From NCBI GenBank assembly GCA_964542585.1, contig CAZIUI010000005.1, forward strand, positions 1-64,000: a stretch of 64,000 nucleotides of DNA, in the 5' to 3' direction. The stretch comes from CAYYUA01 sp964542585 (lineage in GTDB: Bacteria; Bacteroidota; Bacteroidia; CAILMK01; CAYYUA01). A program made the position numbers and the translations under genes. The notes beneath the pieces are model-generated. The model was not told the DNA's origin. It made no database searches and saw only the letters and a list, made by a program, of their open reading frames with translations. Of the stretch, positions 16,255 through 26,300 are shown piece by piece. Positions within the stretch are counted from its first letter, which is position 1, and every line of letters starts with the position of its first letter.

Positions 16255-19200
16255 TTACTCTATTTCCTTGAAATACTCCTGCACTTTCATGCGGTAATAG
16301 CCGCGAAGTTTCGGTGGCACGGTTTGCAGGAGTTCAATTTGGCGCTTACGTTTTTCTTTGTATTCCTCAAGTGCCGGCGGATTTTCCCGGAACAACTGCT
16401 CAGCCGTTTTTGACTTGCGTTTTTTATCCCGGCCCTGTTTGCGTTGAGCATCCTGAGCTTCCAGCATTTTCACGTTGATTTGTTGCTGTCGCTTCATTGT
16501 TTTGCCGGAGATGTTGTTGTTGATGATGTTCTGCTCCTGTTTTTCCATCAACTCCTCAGCCTTTTTAAGCGGGCTTTCACCATCTTTTTCCCCTTTCATA
16601 TCCTTGTTTTTACGCATTTCGCGAAGCCGCTGTCGTATCTGCTGCTGAAGTTTTTGCAAGCGCGCAAGCTCTTTACTGCCGGATCCTTGTTTTTCTCCTT
16701 GCTTACCTTTTTTAAGCTCTCCCATCTTTTTTCCTAGTTTCTTCTGCATCTTACGGATTTCACTCATGCTCTTTCCAGTCTTTTTACCCATTTGCCCTGG
16801 CTTCGGATTTTGACACATTTGCCCGCCTTTCATTTGGGAAGCCATTTGCTGCTGCATTTTACTCATCAGTTCACTTAGCATTACCGCAAGGTTATTGGCA
16901 GCTGTCATAATGTACTGTTGAGAAGAGCGAATTTTTCCAATTTTTCGGTCGGAAATATAGCCCCTCACTTTTTTCATGTAATAATTAATGTCCGCTATTT
17001 CACGGTTTACTTTCGTTTTTATTTGCATCACCTTCTGGCTTAAAGCCTGCAGGCTATCCTCGATCATCTCTGTTTCCTCTTTCAGCCTCGTTTGTTTGCT
17101 GGCATTTTTCACGAATTGAGGATTATAGTTGTTTATTTTATCGAATTTTTTGATGAGGTTTTCCTGTTTTTTTGAAAAATGAATCAAGTTTTCGAGGATT
17201 TGACGGACCTTTTTATAGTTAAGTTGAATACTTTTTTTACTCATTTTCTTCATTTGCTGGCGCATCTTCTTAGCCATCGACTTCATTTTTTCGCCAGCCT
17301 TTTGTTGCTTTTTGGAAGCCCCATCATTGTTTTGCTGCCTAAGCTTTTCCAGGCTTTCCTGCATTAGCTTCTGGGTTTCTTGGCTTTTCCTTTTAAGCTC
17401 CCGCATGTTCTCCTGCTTGTCTAGCTTTTGCTTAAGCTTTTCGATGTCTTGCAAGTCTTTTTTTACATCATCAAAATCCTTGTTCAGGGATTGCTGTTGT
17501 TCTTGAGGTGATTGTTGTTGCTTCCCGGCCTGTTGATCTTTCGATTGCAATTTTTGAGATTGCCTACCGTCATCTTTATTGTTTTGGTTTTTCTCCCTGG
17601 ACTGCTCGGCAGCTTTTCCATCTTCTGTCCCCTTATCTTTTTGCCTGGAATCCTCAGCTTTGCTTTCCTGCGCAGGTTTCTGATCATCTTTAGCATCGGA
17701 TGACGGGTCTGGCGTCTCTGATTTTTCCTCCGTTTCTGCTTTATCAGTTTTTTCGCTTAATGCTTTTTGTTTTTTGGAAAGCTTTTCTAAATCTTTAGAA
17801 GTGGCCTTCATTTTTTGCTCTAATGCTAGCTGCTTGTACAATTCCTGGGACCGTTCTAACTGACTTTGGGTATTTTCATTTTTCTTTCTAAGCTTTTCCA
17901 TCTGTTTTTGGATAGCCTTTTTATCCCCTTTATCCAGCAGCTCCTCGAGTTCTTGCAGTTCTTTTTGTAGCTTCTTGGACATGCTTTTCTTCATGATCTC
18001 GTTCATTCGCTGATACTGCTCCTTCATTTCTTTGTCCAACTGTTGGTATTCATCCTGCTGTCGGAGGTTTTGGCGGTATTGGTCCTGGAGTTGATTGACC
18101 TGTTTCTTTAAGGAGCGATATTGTTCCAGAGTCTCTTTCACGAATTGTTTGTCTTCCCAGCTGAGCTGATCTTTGTTAAGCAGTTTTTGCCGAGCTTTTT
18201 TGAGCGCTTCCTGTAGTTTTTTCGCTTTTTTACTAGCCGTTTCTAATTCTTTTTGGACCTCCTTCTGGGTTTTCTCCATCTGTTTTTCCAGTTCATCCTC
18301 AGTAGGAGCATTGAGCGTAAATTGTTGACTGCGACTGGTTTTATGCCCATTTACAGCGTCATTGTCCCACACTTTAAAATAGTAAGTAATCTCGTCACCG
18401 GGCTTAATGTCCAATTTATTCAGGTTAAAGGAATGAAAGAATTGTTTAAGGCTTTGGCCTTGTTCAATTCCTAATTGCTGCGTATGCAATCCTTGGTTGG
18501 TCTTGGAGGTATCCGGACTTTTCGTGTATTTGTAATGAAAGGCTAGGGAACTTAGTCCATAATCATCCGATACCTCTCCGCTAAAAAATTGTCGCTTGCT
18601 GCTCAATGAATCTTGTTTACGTTCAACTCTTATTTTGGGATAAGCGTCAGGAATGACGGACACAAAATGTTGAGTCGAATCCGGACTCTTCATGTGTTTA
18701 TTAGCCAACTTGACGCGATAAGGTTGGCTTTGGTAGAAGGTTTTAGCAAGGGAGAATTGATTCTTACCTGTTTGATCGGGATTTTGAACGGTATCTTGAA
18801 AGTTCATTGCTAATTGACTGGCATTTCGCGTTCGGAACTCCCATTTTACTGTGGTTCCTTCCGGCACATCTAAATCGCCAACATTTTTTCGGACTTTATC
18901 ACGCTTATTGAGGTATTCAGGATAATCCAGCTTTACACGATAAGAGCGAAGACTAGGCTGCGGCAAAACATTGACCTTGTAAGTTTTGGAAAAGAATCCA
19001 TTAGCTTCAAACTGCATTTGAAAATCCCTCCGCAGATTCCGAATGGTGTACCGGTGCTTGTTAACCTTCTTTTGACTCATCCGAAAACGGTTTTCTCCGA
19101 TATGGACATACATCTTTTCGGGTAAGGTACGTCCTTTTGTTTTTACTGCTACCGTGTAAGCCTCTTCTTGTACAGCAGACAGGGAATCATTTAACAACTT

Positions 19201-19797
19201 GAAGTCAAAAGGAGCTTGCTCCTCGTAGTAGGTTCGGTGGTTGAGCAGGCGTTCCGTACTGTCAAGTACCATGCGAGGGCTGATAAAGGATATTATGAGC
19301 AATACGACCAATGGAGCTGCGGCATACTTAAGGTAGCGCTTTGTTTCCCTAAGGTTGATAGCCTGACTAAAAGGAACGGGTTTTAATGCTTCAATTCGTT
19401 GGTTAATGCTAGCCTCAATAAGCCTTTGATCAGCTTTTTGGTCTACCATATCATGGAGCTGGAGAGTGTTTAGCAACTTATCTTTTACTTCAGGAAAATG
19501 CTGCCCAATGGTTTTGGCCGCCTGACGGTGTGATAAGGACTGCCCTAATTTTAGTAACTTCATAAGGGGCAGCCCAACCCAATATATAAGGCCTACCGAA
19601 TTAACAGCTAGGAAAGTGTAAAATAAGCCGGTACGAATACCCTGGCTGAAATGCCCATAGTACTCAATGACTGCAAAAGCTAAAACACTAGCTAGGAAAA
19701 GCGCAAGGAAGTAAATAGCCCCTCTAATAATCTGGTATTGATAATGCTTTCGAATGAACTCATCCAGTTTTTGAAGTAGTAACTGATAATTGCTCAT
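16255..19797 (-). CDS. DUF4175-like giant coiled-coil membrane protein
   Basis: A 1180-residue protein. Membrane helices lie at ~residues 22-44, 54-76 and 156-174. A beta-rich periplasmic region with Ig-like stretches spans ~180-500, followed by about 650 residues of K/Q/E/R-rich coiled coil including a low-complexity linker with many D, K, Q and S. This matches the DUF4175 layout known from Bacteroidota and Alphaproteobacteria; function unknown. A spacer or scaffold in the envelope is a reasonable inference. The gene stands alone: convergent with gldI and divergent from the cytochrome cassette. ATG is at 19797. Confidence 0.75.
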   Translation of the reverse strand: MSNYQLLLQKLDEFIRKHYQYQIIRGAIYFLALFLASVLAFAVIEYYGHFSQGIRTGLFYTFLAVNSVGLIYWVGLPLMKLLKLGQSLSHRQAAKTIGQHFPEVKDKLLNTLQLHDMVDQKADQRLIEASINQRIEALKPVPFSQAINLRETKRYLKYAAAPLVVLLIISFISPRMVLDSTERLLNHRTYYEEQAPFDFKLLNDSLSAVQEEAYTVAVKTKGRTLPEKMYVHIGENRFRMSQKKVNKHRYTIRNLRRDFQMQFEANGFFSKTYKVNVLPQPSLRSYRVKLDYPEYLNKRDKVRKNVGDLDVPEGTTVKWEFRTRNASQLAMNFQDTVQNPDQTGKNQFSLAKTFYQSQPYRVKLANKHMKSPDSTQHFVSVIPDAYPKIRVERKQDSLSSKRQFFSGEVSDDYGLSSLAFHYKYTKSPDTSKTNQGLHTQQLGIEQGQSLKQFFHSFNLNKLDIKPGDEITYYFKVWDNDAVNGHKTSRSQQFTLNAPTEDELEKQMEKTQKEVQKELETASKKAKKLQEALKKARQKLLNKDQLSWEDKQFVKETLEQYRSLKKQVNQLQDQYRQNLRQQDEYQQLDKEMKEQYQRMNEIMKKSMSKKLQKELQELEELLDKGDKKAIQKQMEKLRKKNENTQSQLERSQELYKQLALEQKMKATSKDLEKLSKKQKALSEKTDKAETEEKSETPDPSSDAKDDQKPAQESKAEDSRQKDKGTEDGKAAEQSREKNQNNKDDGRQSQKLQSKDQQAGKQQQSPQEQQQSLNKDFDDVKKDLQDIEKLKQKLDKQENMRELKRKSQETQKLMQESLEKLRQQNNDGASKKQQKAGEKMKSMAKKMRQQMKKMSKKSIQLNYKKVRQILENLIHFSKKQENLIKKFDKINNYNPQFVKNASKQTRLKEETEMIEDSLQALSQKVMQIKTKVNREIADINYYMKKVRGYISDRKIGKIRSSQQYIMTAANNLAVMLSELMSKMQQQMASQMKGGQMCQNPKPGQMGKKTGKSMSEIRKMQKKLGKKMGELKKGKQGEKQGSGSKELARLQKLQQQIRQRLREMRKNKDMKGEKDGESPLKKAEELMEKQEQNIINNNISGKTMKRQQQINVKMLEAQDAQRKQGRDKKRKSKTAEQLFRENPPALEEYKEKRKRQIELLQTVPPKLRGYYRMKVQEYFKEIE

Positions 19798-19891
19798 GTC
19801 CTTCTATTATTTTCCGCTTGTTAGTTTTACAAACAACAAATAAGCCAACAAAACCACGGGGATTTTCATTTTGTAATTTCACAGATAATCG

Positions 19892-19909
19892 TTGTTTAAT
19901 ATTAAACAA
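19892..19909. promoter_or_regulatory. 18-bp perfect palindrome in divergent promoter region
   Basis: TTGTTTAAT/ATTAAACAA is a perfect palindrome without a spacer. It lies 94 bases upstream of the DUF4175 start and 58 bases upstream of the cytochrome lipoprotein start. The TTG...CAA ends recall dyads bound by Crp/Fnr or MarR-type dimers, but no family can be assigned. Confidence 0.5.
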
Positions 19910-19967
19910 TTTAATAAGTCGTCACGATTATTTGTTTCGTATTACTAGGGAAATTAAGCGTTATAGA

Positions 19968-20366
19968 ATGGTTAATTGTGTAAAGGTATTTATCTGCGCC
20001 ATTGGTGTTTTGGTAGCTTTTCAGCACTGCACGTCTGACCAATCACCTCCTCCTAAAGCATCAGACCTGGACACGGTGAGAGATCCTTGCTCCAACACCA
20101 AGATGTTAAGTTTTAAACAAGATATTAAACCCATTTTTGAAAAAAACTGTGCTAAAAGCGGTTGCCATAAAAAAGTAGGCAATGCCAGCTATGCGTTTGT
20201 GGATTACCGCGGGATTAGTAATGGGGTACTAAATGGCCGCGTAATAGGAGCTATTAAACATAAGGACGGTTTTTACAATATGCCAGCCAACCGCTCCGAG
20301 CCATTACCTGATACAACGATTTGCAAAATTGAAAGATGGGCTGATTCCGGAGCCCCCAATAATTAG
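19968..20366 (+). CDS. Cytochrome c-like lipoprotein with CX4CH motif
   Basis: A 132-residue exported protein. ATG 19968 is preferred over the longer frame from 19818 because it opens directly into a signal peptide (VNCVKVFICAIGVLVAF) ending in FQHC, a weak lipobox with C21. The mature part holds KNCAKSGCHKK, a CX4CH heme-like motif, and a C-terminal MPANRSEPLPD...WADSGAPNN segment typical of c-type cytochrome ends with a methionine ligand. CX4CH spacing is unusual for heme c but recurs in Bacteroidota lipoproteins. It is 18 bases before a diheme cytochrome and presumably works with it at the envelope. Confidence 0.75.
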   Translation: MVNCVKVFICAIGVLVAFQHCTSDQSPPPKASDLDTVRDPCSNTKMLSFKQDIKPIFEKNCAKSGCHKKVGNASYAFVDYRGISNGVLNGRVIGAIKHKDGFYNMPANRSEPLPDTTICKIERWADSGAPNN

Positions 20367-20384
20367 CTTCTTTAAATTTAAGGT

Positions 20385-21446
20385 ATGATCCTAGGCGGTT
20401 TTAAATCAGTCCTTTTAGCGGTTTTGCTTGCTTTTATTGGGGTAAGTTTAAGCATGGCCTTCGCAGACCTTCAGGGTAAAGAGGCTTCGCCCACCTGGAA
20501 TAAGAATACTACTGTTTCAACTGTTCTAAAAGCGTTAGGAGCTAAAAAGCGTCTGCACGGTATTGCTTCATTGGATTCTACGTTGGTAAAAAAGGGGCGG
20601 GAACTTATCAAAACGGGGACGACTGTTAAGCCCAATGGCCAAAAAACCAGCCGGATATCGAAATTTTACAATTGTACGGATTGTCACAATTTGCAACGGG
20701 AGGACCCCGATTTAAGTGACATAGATCCAGCATCAAGACTTGATTATGTCATCAAGCATGATCTTCCCTTTAACCAAGGCACAACGTTATACGGGGTTGT
20801 TAACAGAGCGTCATGGTACAACGGGGATTATGTAAAGAAATACGGAAAAGCTGCGCTGAAAGCTCGAGATACTTTAAGGAATGCGATACAGCTGTGCGCA
20901 ACAGAATGCGCGCAAGGTCGGAAACTCGGCCAATGGGAGATGAAGGCTGTACTAAATTATTTATGGTCTATTCAACTAAAATTGGGAGACCTGGACCTTT
21001 CAAGCGGTATGATGGCCCAATTGAGGCAAAAGCGTGATAACAAGGGTAAGGCTAAGGGCACCATCAAAAAACTGAAAGCCCATTACTTTACCGCCTCCCC
21101 TGCCACTTTTTTGGAGGCTTTACCAGTATCAGAGCGGAAAATGGGGAAAGGAGGTAATCCTGAAAAAGGTAAAGCCATTTACAAACATAGCTGCCGCACA
21201 TGCCATAAGGCTACCGGGCCTACGCGTTATACCCTGGATTATTCGGTGCTGACCTTTAATCAACTTCAGCGTCACTTTGACGATTATGCTAAAAAAAGTA
21301 TTTATCAGGTGCTGCGGTATGGTACCTCACCTAAAAAAGGCTACCGCCCCTATATGCCCCATTACCCGAAAGAGCGAATGAGCCGTAAACAGGTGAACGA
21401 CTTGGCAGCATATATTCGACAACAAGCTAGTGCTGATTTTCCCTAA
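20385..21446 (+). CDS. Diheme cytochrome c
   Basis: A 353-residue exported protein with a signal peptide (hydrophobic ~residues 8-27, cleavage near AFA). Two classic heme sites are seen: CTDCH at 97-101 and CRTCH at 270-274, the second in a C-terminal cytochrome c domain with possible methionine ligand in YRPYMPHYP. The first half has extra cysteines (CATEC near 172) that could form a disulfide. It is likely periplasmic and moves electrons with the preceding lipoprotein. The partner oxidoreductase is not in the window. It is followed after 3 bases by the DUF5777 barrel. Confidence 0.85.
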   Translation: MILGGFKSVLLAVLLAFIGVSLSMAFADLQGKEASPTWNKNTTVSTVLKALGAKKRLHGIASLDSTLVKKGRELIKTGTTVKPNGQKTSRISKFYNCTDCHNLQREDPDLSDIDPASRLDYVIKHDLPFNQGTTLYGVVNRASWYNGDYVKKYGKAALKARDTLRNAIQLCATECAQGRKLGQWEMKAVLNYLWSIQLKLGDLDLSSGMMAQLRQKRDNKGKAKGTIKKLKAHYFTASPATFLEALPVSERKMGKGGNPEKGKAIYKHSCRTCHKATGPTRYTLDYSVLTFNQLQRHFDDYAKKSIYQVLRYGTSPKKGYRPYMPHYPKERMSRKQVNDLAAYIRQQASADFP

Positions 21447-21449
21447 ACC

Positions 21450-22352
21450 ATGATCTTGCTTATGCGTCATTTAGCCTTTTTAATATCAATAGTATCAGGA
21501 TTTTTAATCCCAGACCTTCACGCACAGGAAGTCGAAGGTCAAAGCTCAGAAGTGGCGCCCTTTGCCACTTTTAAAACCACTAAGCTGGTCAACGCCCCAA
21601 CATCCGAAACTCATTTGAAAGGGGATCTTAATTTTATAGTGAGCCATCGTTTTGGAGCCATTGCTACAGGGCGGGGTTTTCACACGCTTTTTGGTCTTGA
21701 CAATGCAAGAGGCCTTCGAATAGGCTTGGAATACGGAATTACGGAAGATTGGGACATTGGGGGAAGCCGGAGTAAAGGACCGGGACCGCGGGAAGAGATC
21801 TATGAAGGTTTTACTAAGTACCGCTTAGTAAAGCAAAGCAATAAGGACGGTTTCCCGCTCTCCGTTACCTACTATGGATCTGCGGCATTAACGGGAATGA
21901 AATCCTCCTCTGTTGAGAGCTCACCCAATGCTTTTACGGATTTTAAGCAACGTTTTACTTACACGCACATGGCAATTATTAGCAGAAGGTTAGGGGATCG
22001 GCTTTCCCTGGCTTTGACGCCCACCTTCATTCACCGAAACCTGGTGGCTAATAGCGACCAAAATAACGTTTATGCGCTTGGTACATTAGGGACTATTAAA
22101 ATCACAAAAACCTTAAGCGTTATTGGGGAATATTTTTATCACCTTCCAAGGAATCGCTCGTACTTGGACCAGCGTTTCCAAAATCCCTTGGGTATAGGTG
22201 TTGAGCTAGAAACCGGCGGGCATGTTTTTCAGCTAACTTTAAACAATTCGAAGGGCTTATCACCTTCTCAGTTTATTCCCTATAGCACAGCCAAATGGAG
22301 CAATGGGGCTTTCCGGTTTGGTTTTTCTATCAACCGGCTATTTCACTTGTAG
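21450..22352 (+). CDS. DUF5777 family outer-membrane beta-barrel
   Basis: A 300-residue protein with signal peptide (cut near LHAQ) and a run of amphipathic beta strands. The early motif ATFKTTKLVN...LNFIVSHRFG and the following FGLDNARGLRIGLEYGITEDWDIG match DUF5777, often found beside small cytochrome lipoproteins in Bacteroidota. The C-terminus (FRFGFSINRLFHL) ends in alternating hydrophobics as barrel proteins do. It forms a tight three-gene cassette with the two cytochromes. A role as a pore or anchor for them is inference. Confidence 0.75.
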   Translation: MILLMRHLAFLISIVSGFLIPDLHAQEVEGQSSEVAPFATFKTTKLVNAPTSETHLKGDLNFIVSHRFGAIATGRGFHTLFGLDNARGLRIGLEYGITEDWDIGGSRSKGPGPREEIYEGFTKYRLVKQSNKDGFPLSVTYYGSAALTGMKSSSVESSPNAFTDFKQRFTYTHMAIISRRLGDRLSLALTPTFIHRNLVANSDQNNVYALGTLGTIKITKTLSVIGEYFYHLPRNRSYLDQRFQNPLGIGVELETGGHVFQLTLNNSKGLSPSQFIPYSTAKWSNGAFRFGFSINRLFHL

Positions 22353-22372
22353 TAGACAAAGGATATCACTTG

Positions 22373-23224
22373 TCACTCCTTTACAAGCTGCACCGGTTTC
22401 TCATCCCAGAGCTTTAGCAATATAAACCCGAACAGCATTCCACCTAAGTGCGCAAAATTGGCCACATTACTGGTTTTGTTAAAAAAGCCAAGGTAAAGCT
22501 GCAGAGCTATCAAAATAAACACAAAATACTTAGCCCTGATTGGAATAAGTAAGTAGAGGTAGACATACAAGTTTGGGAAAAGCAGCCCAAAAGCCATTAA
22601 AACTCCGTAAACAGCCCCAGAAGCGCCAACTGTTGGCATACCATTGTATAGGTCTTGATAGTCTTTAACGATCTCCTTCGATTGAGCTTTCAAGGATGCC
22701 TTATCCGGGCTGTTTTTCCATTTATTGTTAAGCGTTGTAACCCTTTGCTTAAAATCCCTGGGCAGAGCACCCATCTGATCACTTTTAAACGTTTTAAATT
22801 TCTGATAAGCAGGATCTTCAAGGTACTGCTGGGTGGCTTCTTGTAATTGGTTGATCTGAATAGTACGAACGCCATTGTGAAGCAGAGCAGCTCCCAAACC
22901 CGTTAAAAAAAAGTAGAATAGAAATTTGCGTCTTCCCCAAACATGCTCAAGGACTCCGCCGAACATCCACAAGACAAACATGTTCAGGAAAATGTGAAGG
23001 CCACTCCCATGCATGAATAAATGGGAGGCGAACTGGTAGTAATGAAAGTTCTCGGCTGTAGGGTGAAATAACCCTAAGTATTTAATGAGGCTGTAATCTA
23101 AAAGGCCTTTAGCCGTTATGGTGGCTATAAAAAAAAGGGCATTGGCAATTAATAAAAACCGGATGCCTGGTGGTACCATCGGCATGTTCCGGAGATTAGC
23201 CTTTCTGATTGCCTCTTCTTCCAT
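22373..23224 (-). CDS. Rhomboid family intramembrane serine protease
   Basis: A 283-residue polytopic protease. The catalytic serine is S202 in GASGAVYG and the catalytic histidine is H259 in FAHLGGMLFG. The HGSGLHIFLNMFVLWMFG segment is the usual HxxxN region. A soluble charged insert of about 75 residues (~120-195) separates membrane helix 3 from the serine helix, as in other Bacteroidota rhomboids. Substrates are unknown. It lies 87 bases downstream of the giant PKD gene on the same strand. ATG is at 23224. Confidence 0.92.
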   Translation of the reverse strand: MEEEAIRKANLRNMPMVPPGIRFLLIANALFFIATITAKGLLDYSLIKYLGLFHPTAENFHYYQFASHLFMHGSGLHIFLNMFVLWMFGGVLEHVWGRRKFLFYFFLTGLGAALLHNGVRTIQINQLQEATQQYLEDPAYQKFKTFKSDQMGALPRDFKQRVTTLNNKWKNSPDKASLKAQSKEIVKDYQDLYNGMPTVGASGAVYGVLMAFGLLFPNLYVYLYLLIPIRAKYFVFILIALQLYLGFFNKTSNVANFAHLGGMLFGFILLKLWDEKPVQLVKE

Positions 23225-23311
23225 TACAGGAATTTTATTGAGGCAAACAACGCCAATTCTTAATAATTTCTAAAAGATTACCTCTTTAAAGCTCAATTTT
23301 TCAGGGCTTAA

Positions 23312-26300
23312 TCAGCGAATCAAATTAAAATGGCCTTCATCCATACCCACTTTACCTGTGTAGGAGCGGGCTTTAATTTGGTAGGCGTAAGTCCCTGCAG
23401 GTAAGGGTTCTCCTTTGTAGCGGCCATCCCAGCCTTCTTCAATGTCGCGACTGTGGAAAACCAATTCACCCCACCGGTTATAGACCTTAAAATGAATAAG
23501 CTCTTTCACGCCCCACCCTCTTACTTTAATGACCTCATTGATAGCATCACCATTAGGCGTGTAAGCTTCAGGAACAGCAATTTTAAACTTTTCATCAACC
23601 TTTATCGTCACCTTGTCTTGTTCTACAAAGCAACCTGCGGTATCCCTTACAGTGAAAGTATAGGTTTGCTCGCTGAATGGGCGAGTGAGCGGGTTTCTAC
23701 ATTTTTGGCATCGAAAACTATCAGTTGGTGACCATGAAAATGAGTCGATGGGGGTCTGAACCGAACTTTGTAACCGCACACTATCTCCTTTGATAATGGT
23801 TGTATCCGGGGTTGCCTGCGGTTTAGGTCTTGGTTGAACCCTAATCTCTATTGGATTGGAAGTATCGCGGCAGCCATTGCTATCCGTAACCCGAACCCTG
23901 TATGTGGTGGTCTGATCAGGCCCTGCCAAAGGATTCCTTTGCTGGGGAGCTGAAATCCCCTTTTCTGGATTCCATTGGTACTCAAAATCTGATTCAAAAG
24001 TAGCATCCAATTGGGCGCTTTCTCCTTCACAAATAAATGAGCTATCTCGAGCTTCCACCTTTGGTTTGGGGAAAACCGGAAACTGCTTACGGATAGAATC
24101 TTTACAACCGCGATAGTTGGTAGTGATCAGTTTCAGGTCATAAGTACGGACACTATCAAAAGTAAAATCGGGATTTTGTCCGGAATCAACCTCTCCGTTA
24201 GGAAGGAGCTGCCATTCATAAGCTTGTATGGTGCCTTTACTTTTGTTATCAAGGAGTACATCTTCGTAAATACAAAAGGAAGGCTTGGTAGGACTAAAAA
24301 CAGCTTGATGGGTATCAACCGGAATAGTGTCTGGTAGATTCACCCCGTATTCACAAGCTTGATTATTAGACTTGCCATTATCGATTATAATGACCGGATT
24401 ATAGGTCCCGCCTCTGGTGTAATCGTGCTTGACCGTGTCACCTACTGCGGTATTCCCGTCTCCAAAATCCCATTGTATTTCATCCACTCCTCTTTTGTCA
24501 AATGCCCGAAAACGATAGGTTAGAGGCTTACAACCGGAATCAGGTATCACATTATACCTGGCTGAAGGCCCATCCACTACAATGAGTTGTGAATCAGCAT
24601 TAAGGCATCCAAAATCATTGGTTACGCGCAGGGTGGTTTCGAAAGTATCCACATTGGTGTAAGTATGCTGAGGTTCGGTAAGAACTGAAAAACCACCATC
24701 ACCAAATTGCCATTCGTAATCAAGATTCTGGCCCTGGGTACTGTCTGAATACCTTGCCACAAATGGAGGACAAAACGCTGCCGTATCCGGAAGAGAAAAT
24801 TCAGCGTTTGGACTACGCACTTCCAGGTAATTGTTTCTTACTAAGGTATCGCTGCATTGATTGGTGTCAGTGCCAATCAGGGTTACGTCATAGATGCCGT
24901 TTTTAGGATATTGTTTGTTTACGTTTTTTCCCTGAGCAGAGTCGCCATTGCCCAAAAACCACTTGTAATTCAGTGGTTGGTTACTACGCTGCGCCTCTAG
25001 TTTTACTTGTTCTCCCCGGCAGAGCTGAGTTTCAAAGGCCTGGAAGAATACATTCGGCGTGGTAACGCCAATATTCACCGTAGAAGTTTCTGTGCAACCG
25101 TACGCATCCGCTGTTTGAAGCTTTGCTTGGTAAACGCCACTTTGGGTGTAGGTATGGGTAGGGGTGTCCCCACGGAAAGCTGGGGAGTTGTCCCCGAAAA
25201 CCCACTCTTTTTGCGTTAGCTGCGTATCAGTTTTTATCTCACTACTAAAATCAATAGTTGTTGGGACGCATGGATCTACCCTGTCAGTTTTAACTGTAAC
25301 ATCATGTTGATAAACCTCTACCCTTCGGAAGGCCGTATCGCGGCACAGGTTTCGATCCTGGACCCAAAGCCTGACTGCGAATGTATCAGATCGGGAATAG
25401 CTTTGCGGAGGTGGGGTAATTAAGCTCCCTTGGTAATTTGGAGGGAATGTCTTATTTAAAACATTGCCGTTTTTAAAATTCCAATAATAATTGCTACCAA
25501 AAACATGCTCTGAAGATGAGGCATCAAACTGTACATTCTGTAATGGGGGACAGCCTGCACTATCGGAAACCGTAAAGCTAGCCTTAATTTTTTCTACGAA
25601 TACTGTTTTAAAAGTGGTGTCTTTACATTGCGTGCTGTCATTGCTCACAACCAGGCGAACAGTATAACGATTTTGGGTATCATAAAAGTGAGTAGGATTT
25701 TGAACCCGACTTGAGTCTCCATCTCCAAATTTCCATTGCCAGGTATCTGGCTTAATTGAATTGTCTGAAAAACTACGCTTTAAAGGGGTGTCGCAGGTGA
25801 CAAATTGTTTTATTTGGGCTATGGGAGGATTGATAAAAAAGGAATCTGTTTCTGTAAATTTACCTGGGCATCCGTTAAAGAATCCTCTTCCCCTTAGCTG
25901 GAACCAGCCCGTATCATCGTATTGATACTCGGGATCTTCTTCCAAAGGTTTATAGGTGTCCTTGGTTCCATCCCCATAGAAAATTTCCGAGGAGTCCCCG
26001 AAGTTTGTCTGAGAATTAAATTCAATAATTTTTGAAGCGCAAAAAACATTGGTATCTACGGATAGGCTATAAGTGGGCGTGTCCCCTACGAAAAAACGTT
26101 GGGAAGCCGTATCAGTACAGCCTCCACTTGTTTTAAAAGTGTACGTTACTTCGTAATCGCCAGTGTCGGGAAACTGAAAAGAGGGAACTGTAGCGTTACT
26201 ACTATCATTATTGGTGAAGCGCCACTTACGTTCTACGATATTCTCAAAGGGCGGTATAAAACTGGTATCAATAAAATCCCATTGCTGTGTTTTACAGCCT

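Noticed and set aside
16444..17703. Several plus-strand frames opposite the DUF4175 gene, rich in L, F and S
   Set aside because: They are shadows of the K/E/Q-rich coiled-coil codons on the other strand; hydrophobic runs arise from antisense AAG/GAA.
19818..19967. N-terminal 50-residue extension of the cytochrome lipoprotein
   Set aside because: It crosses the palindrome and would bury the signal peptide; ATG 19968 starts right at the signal.
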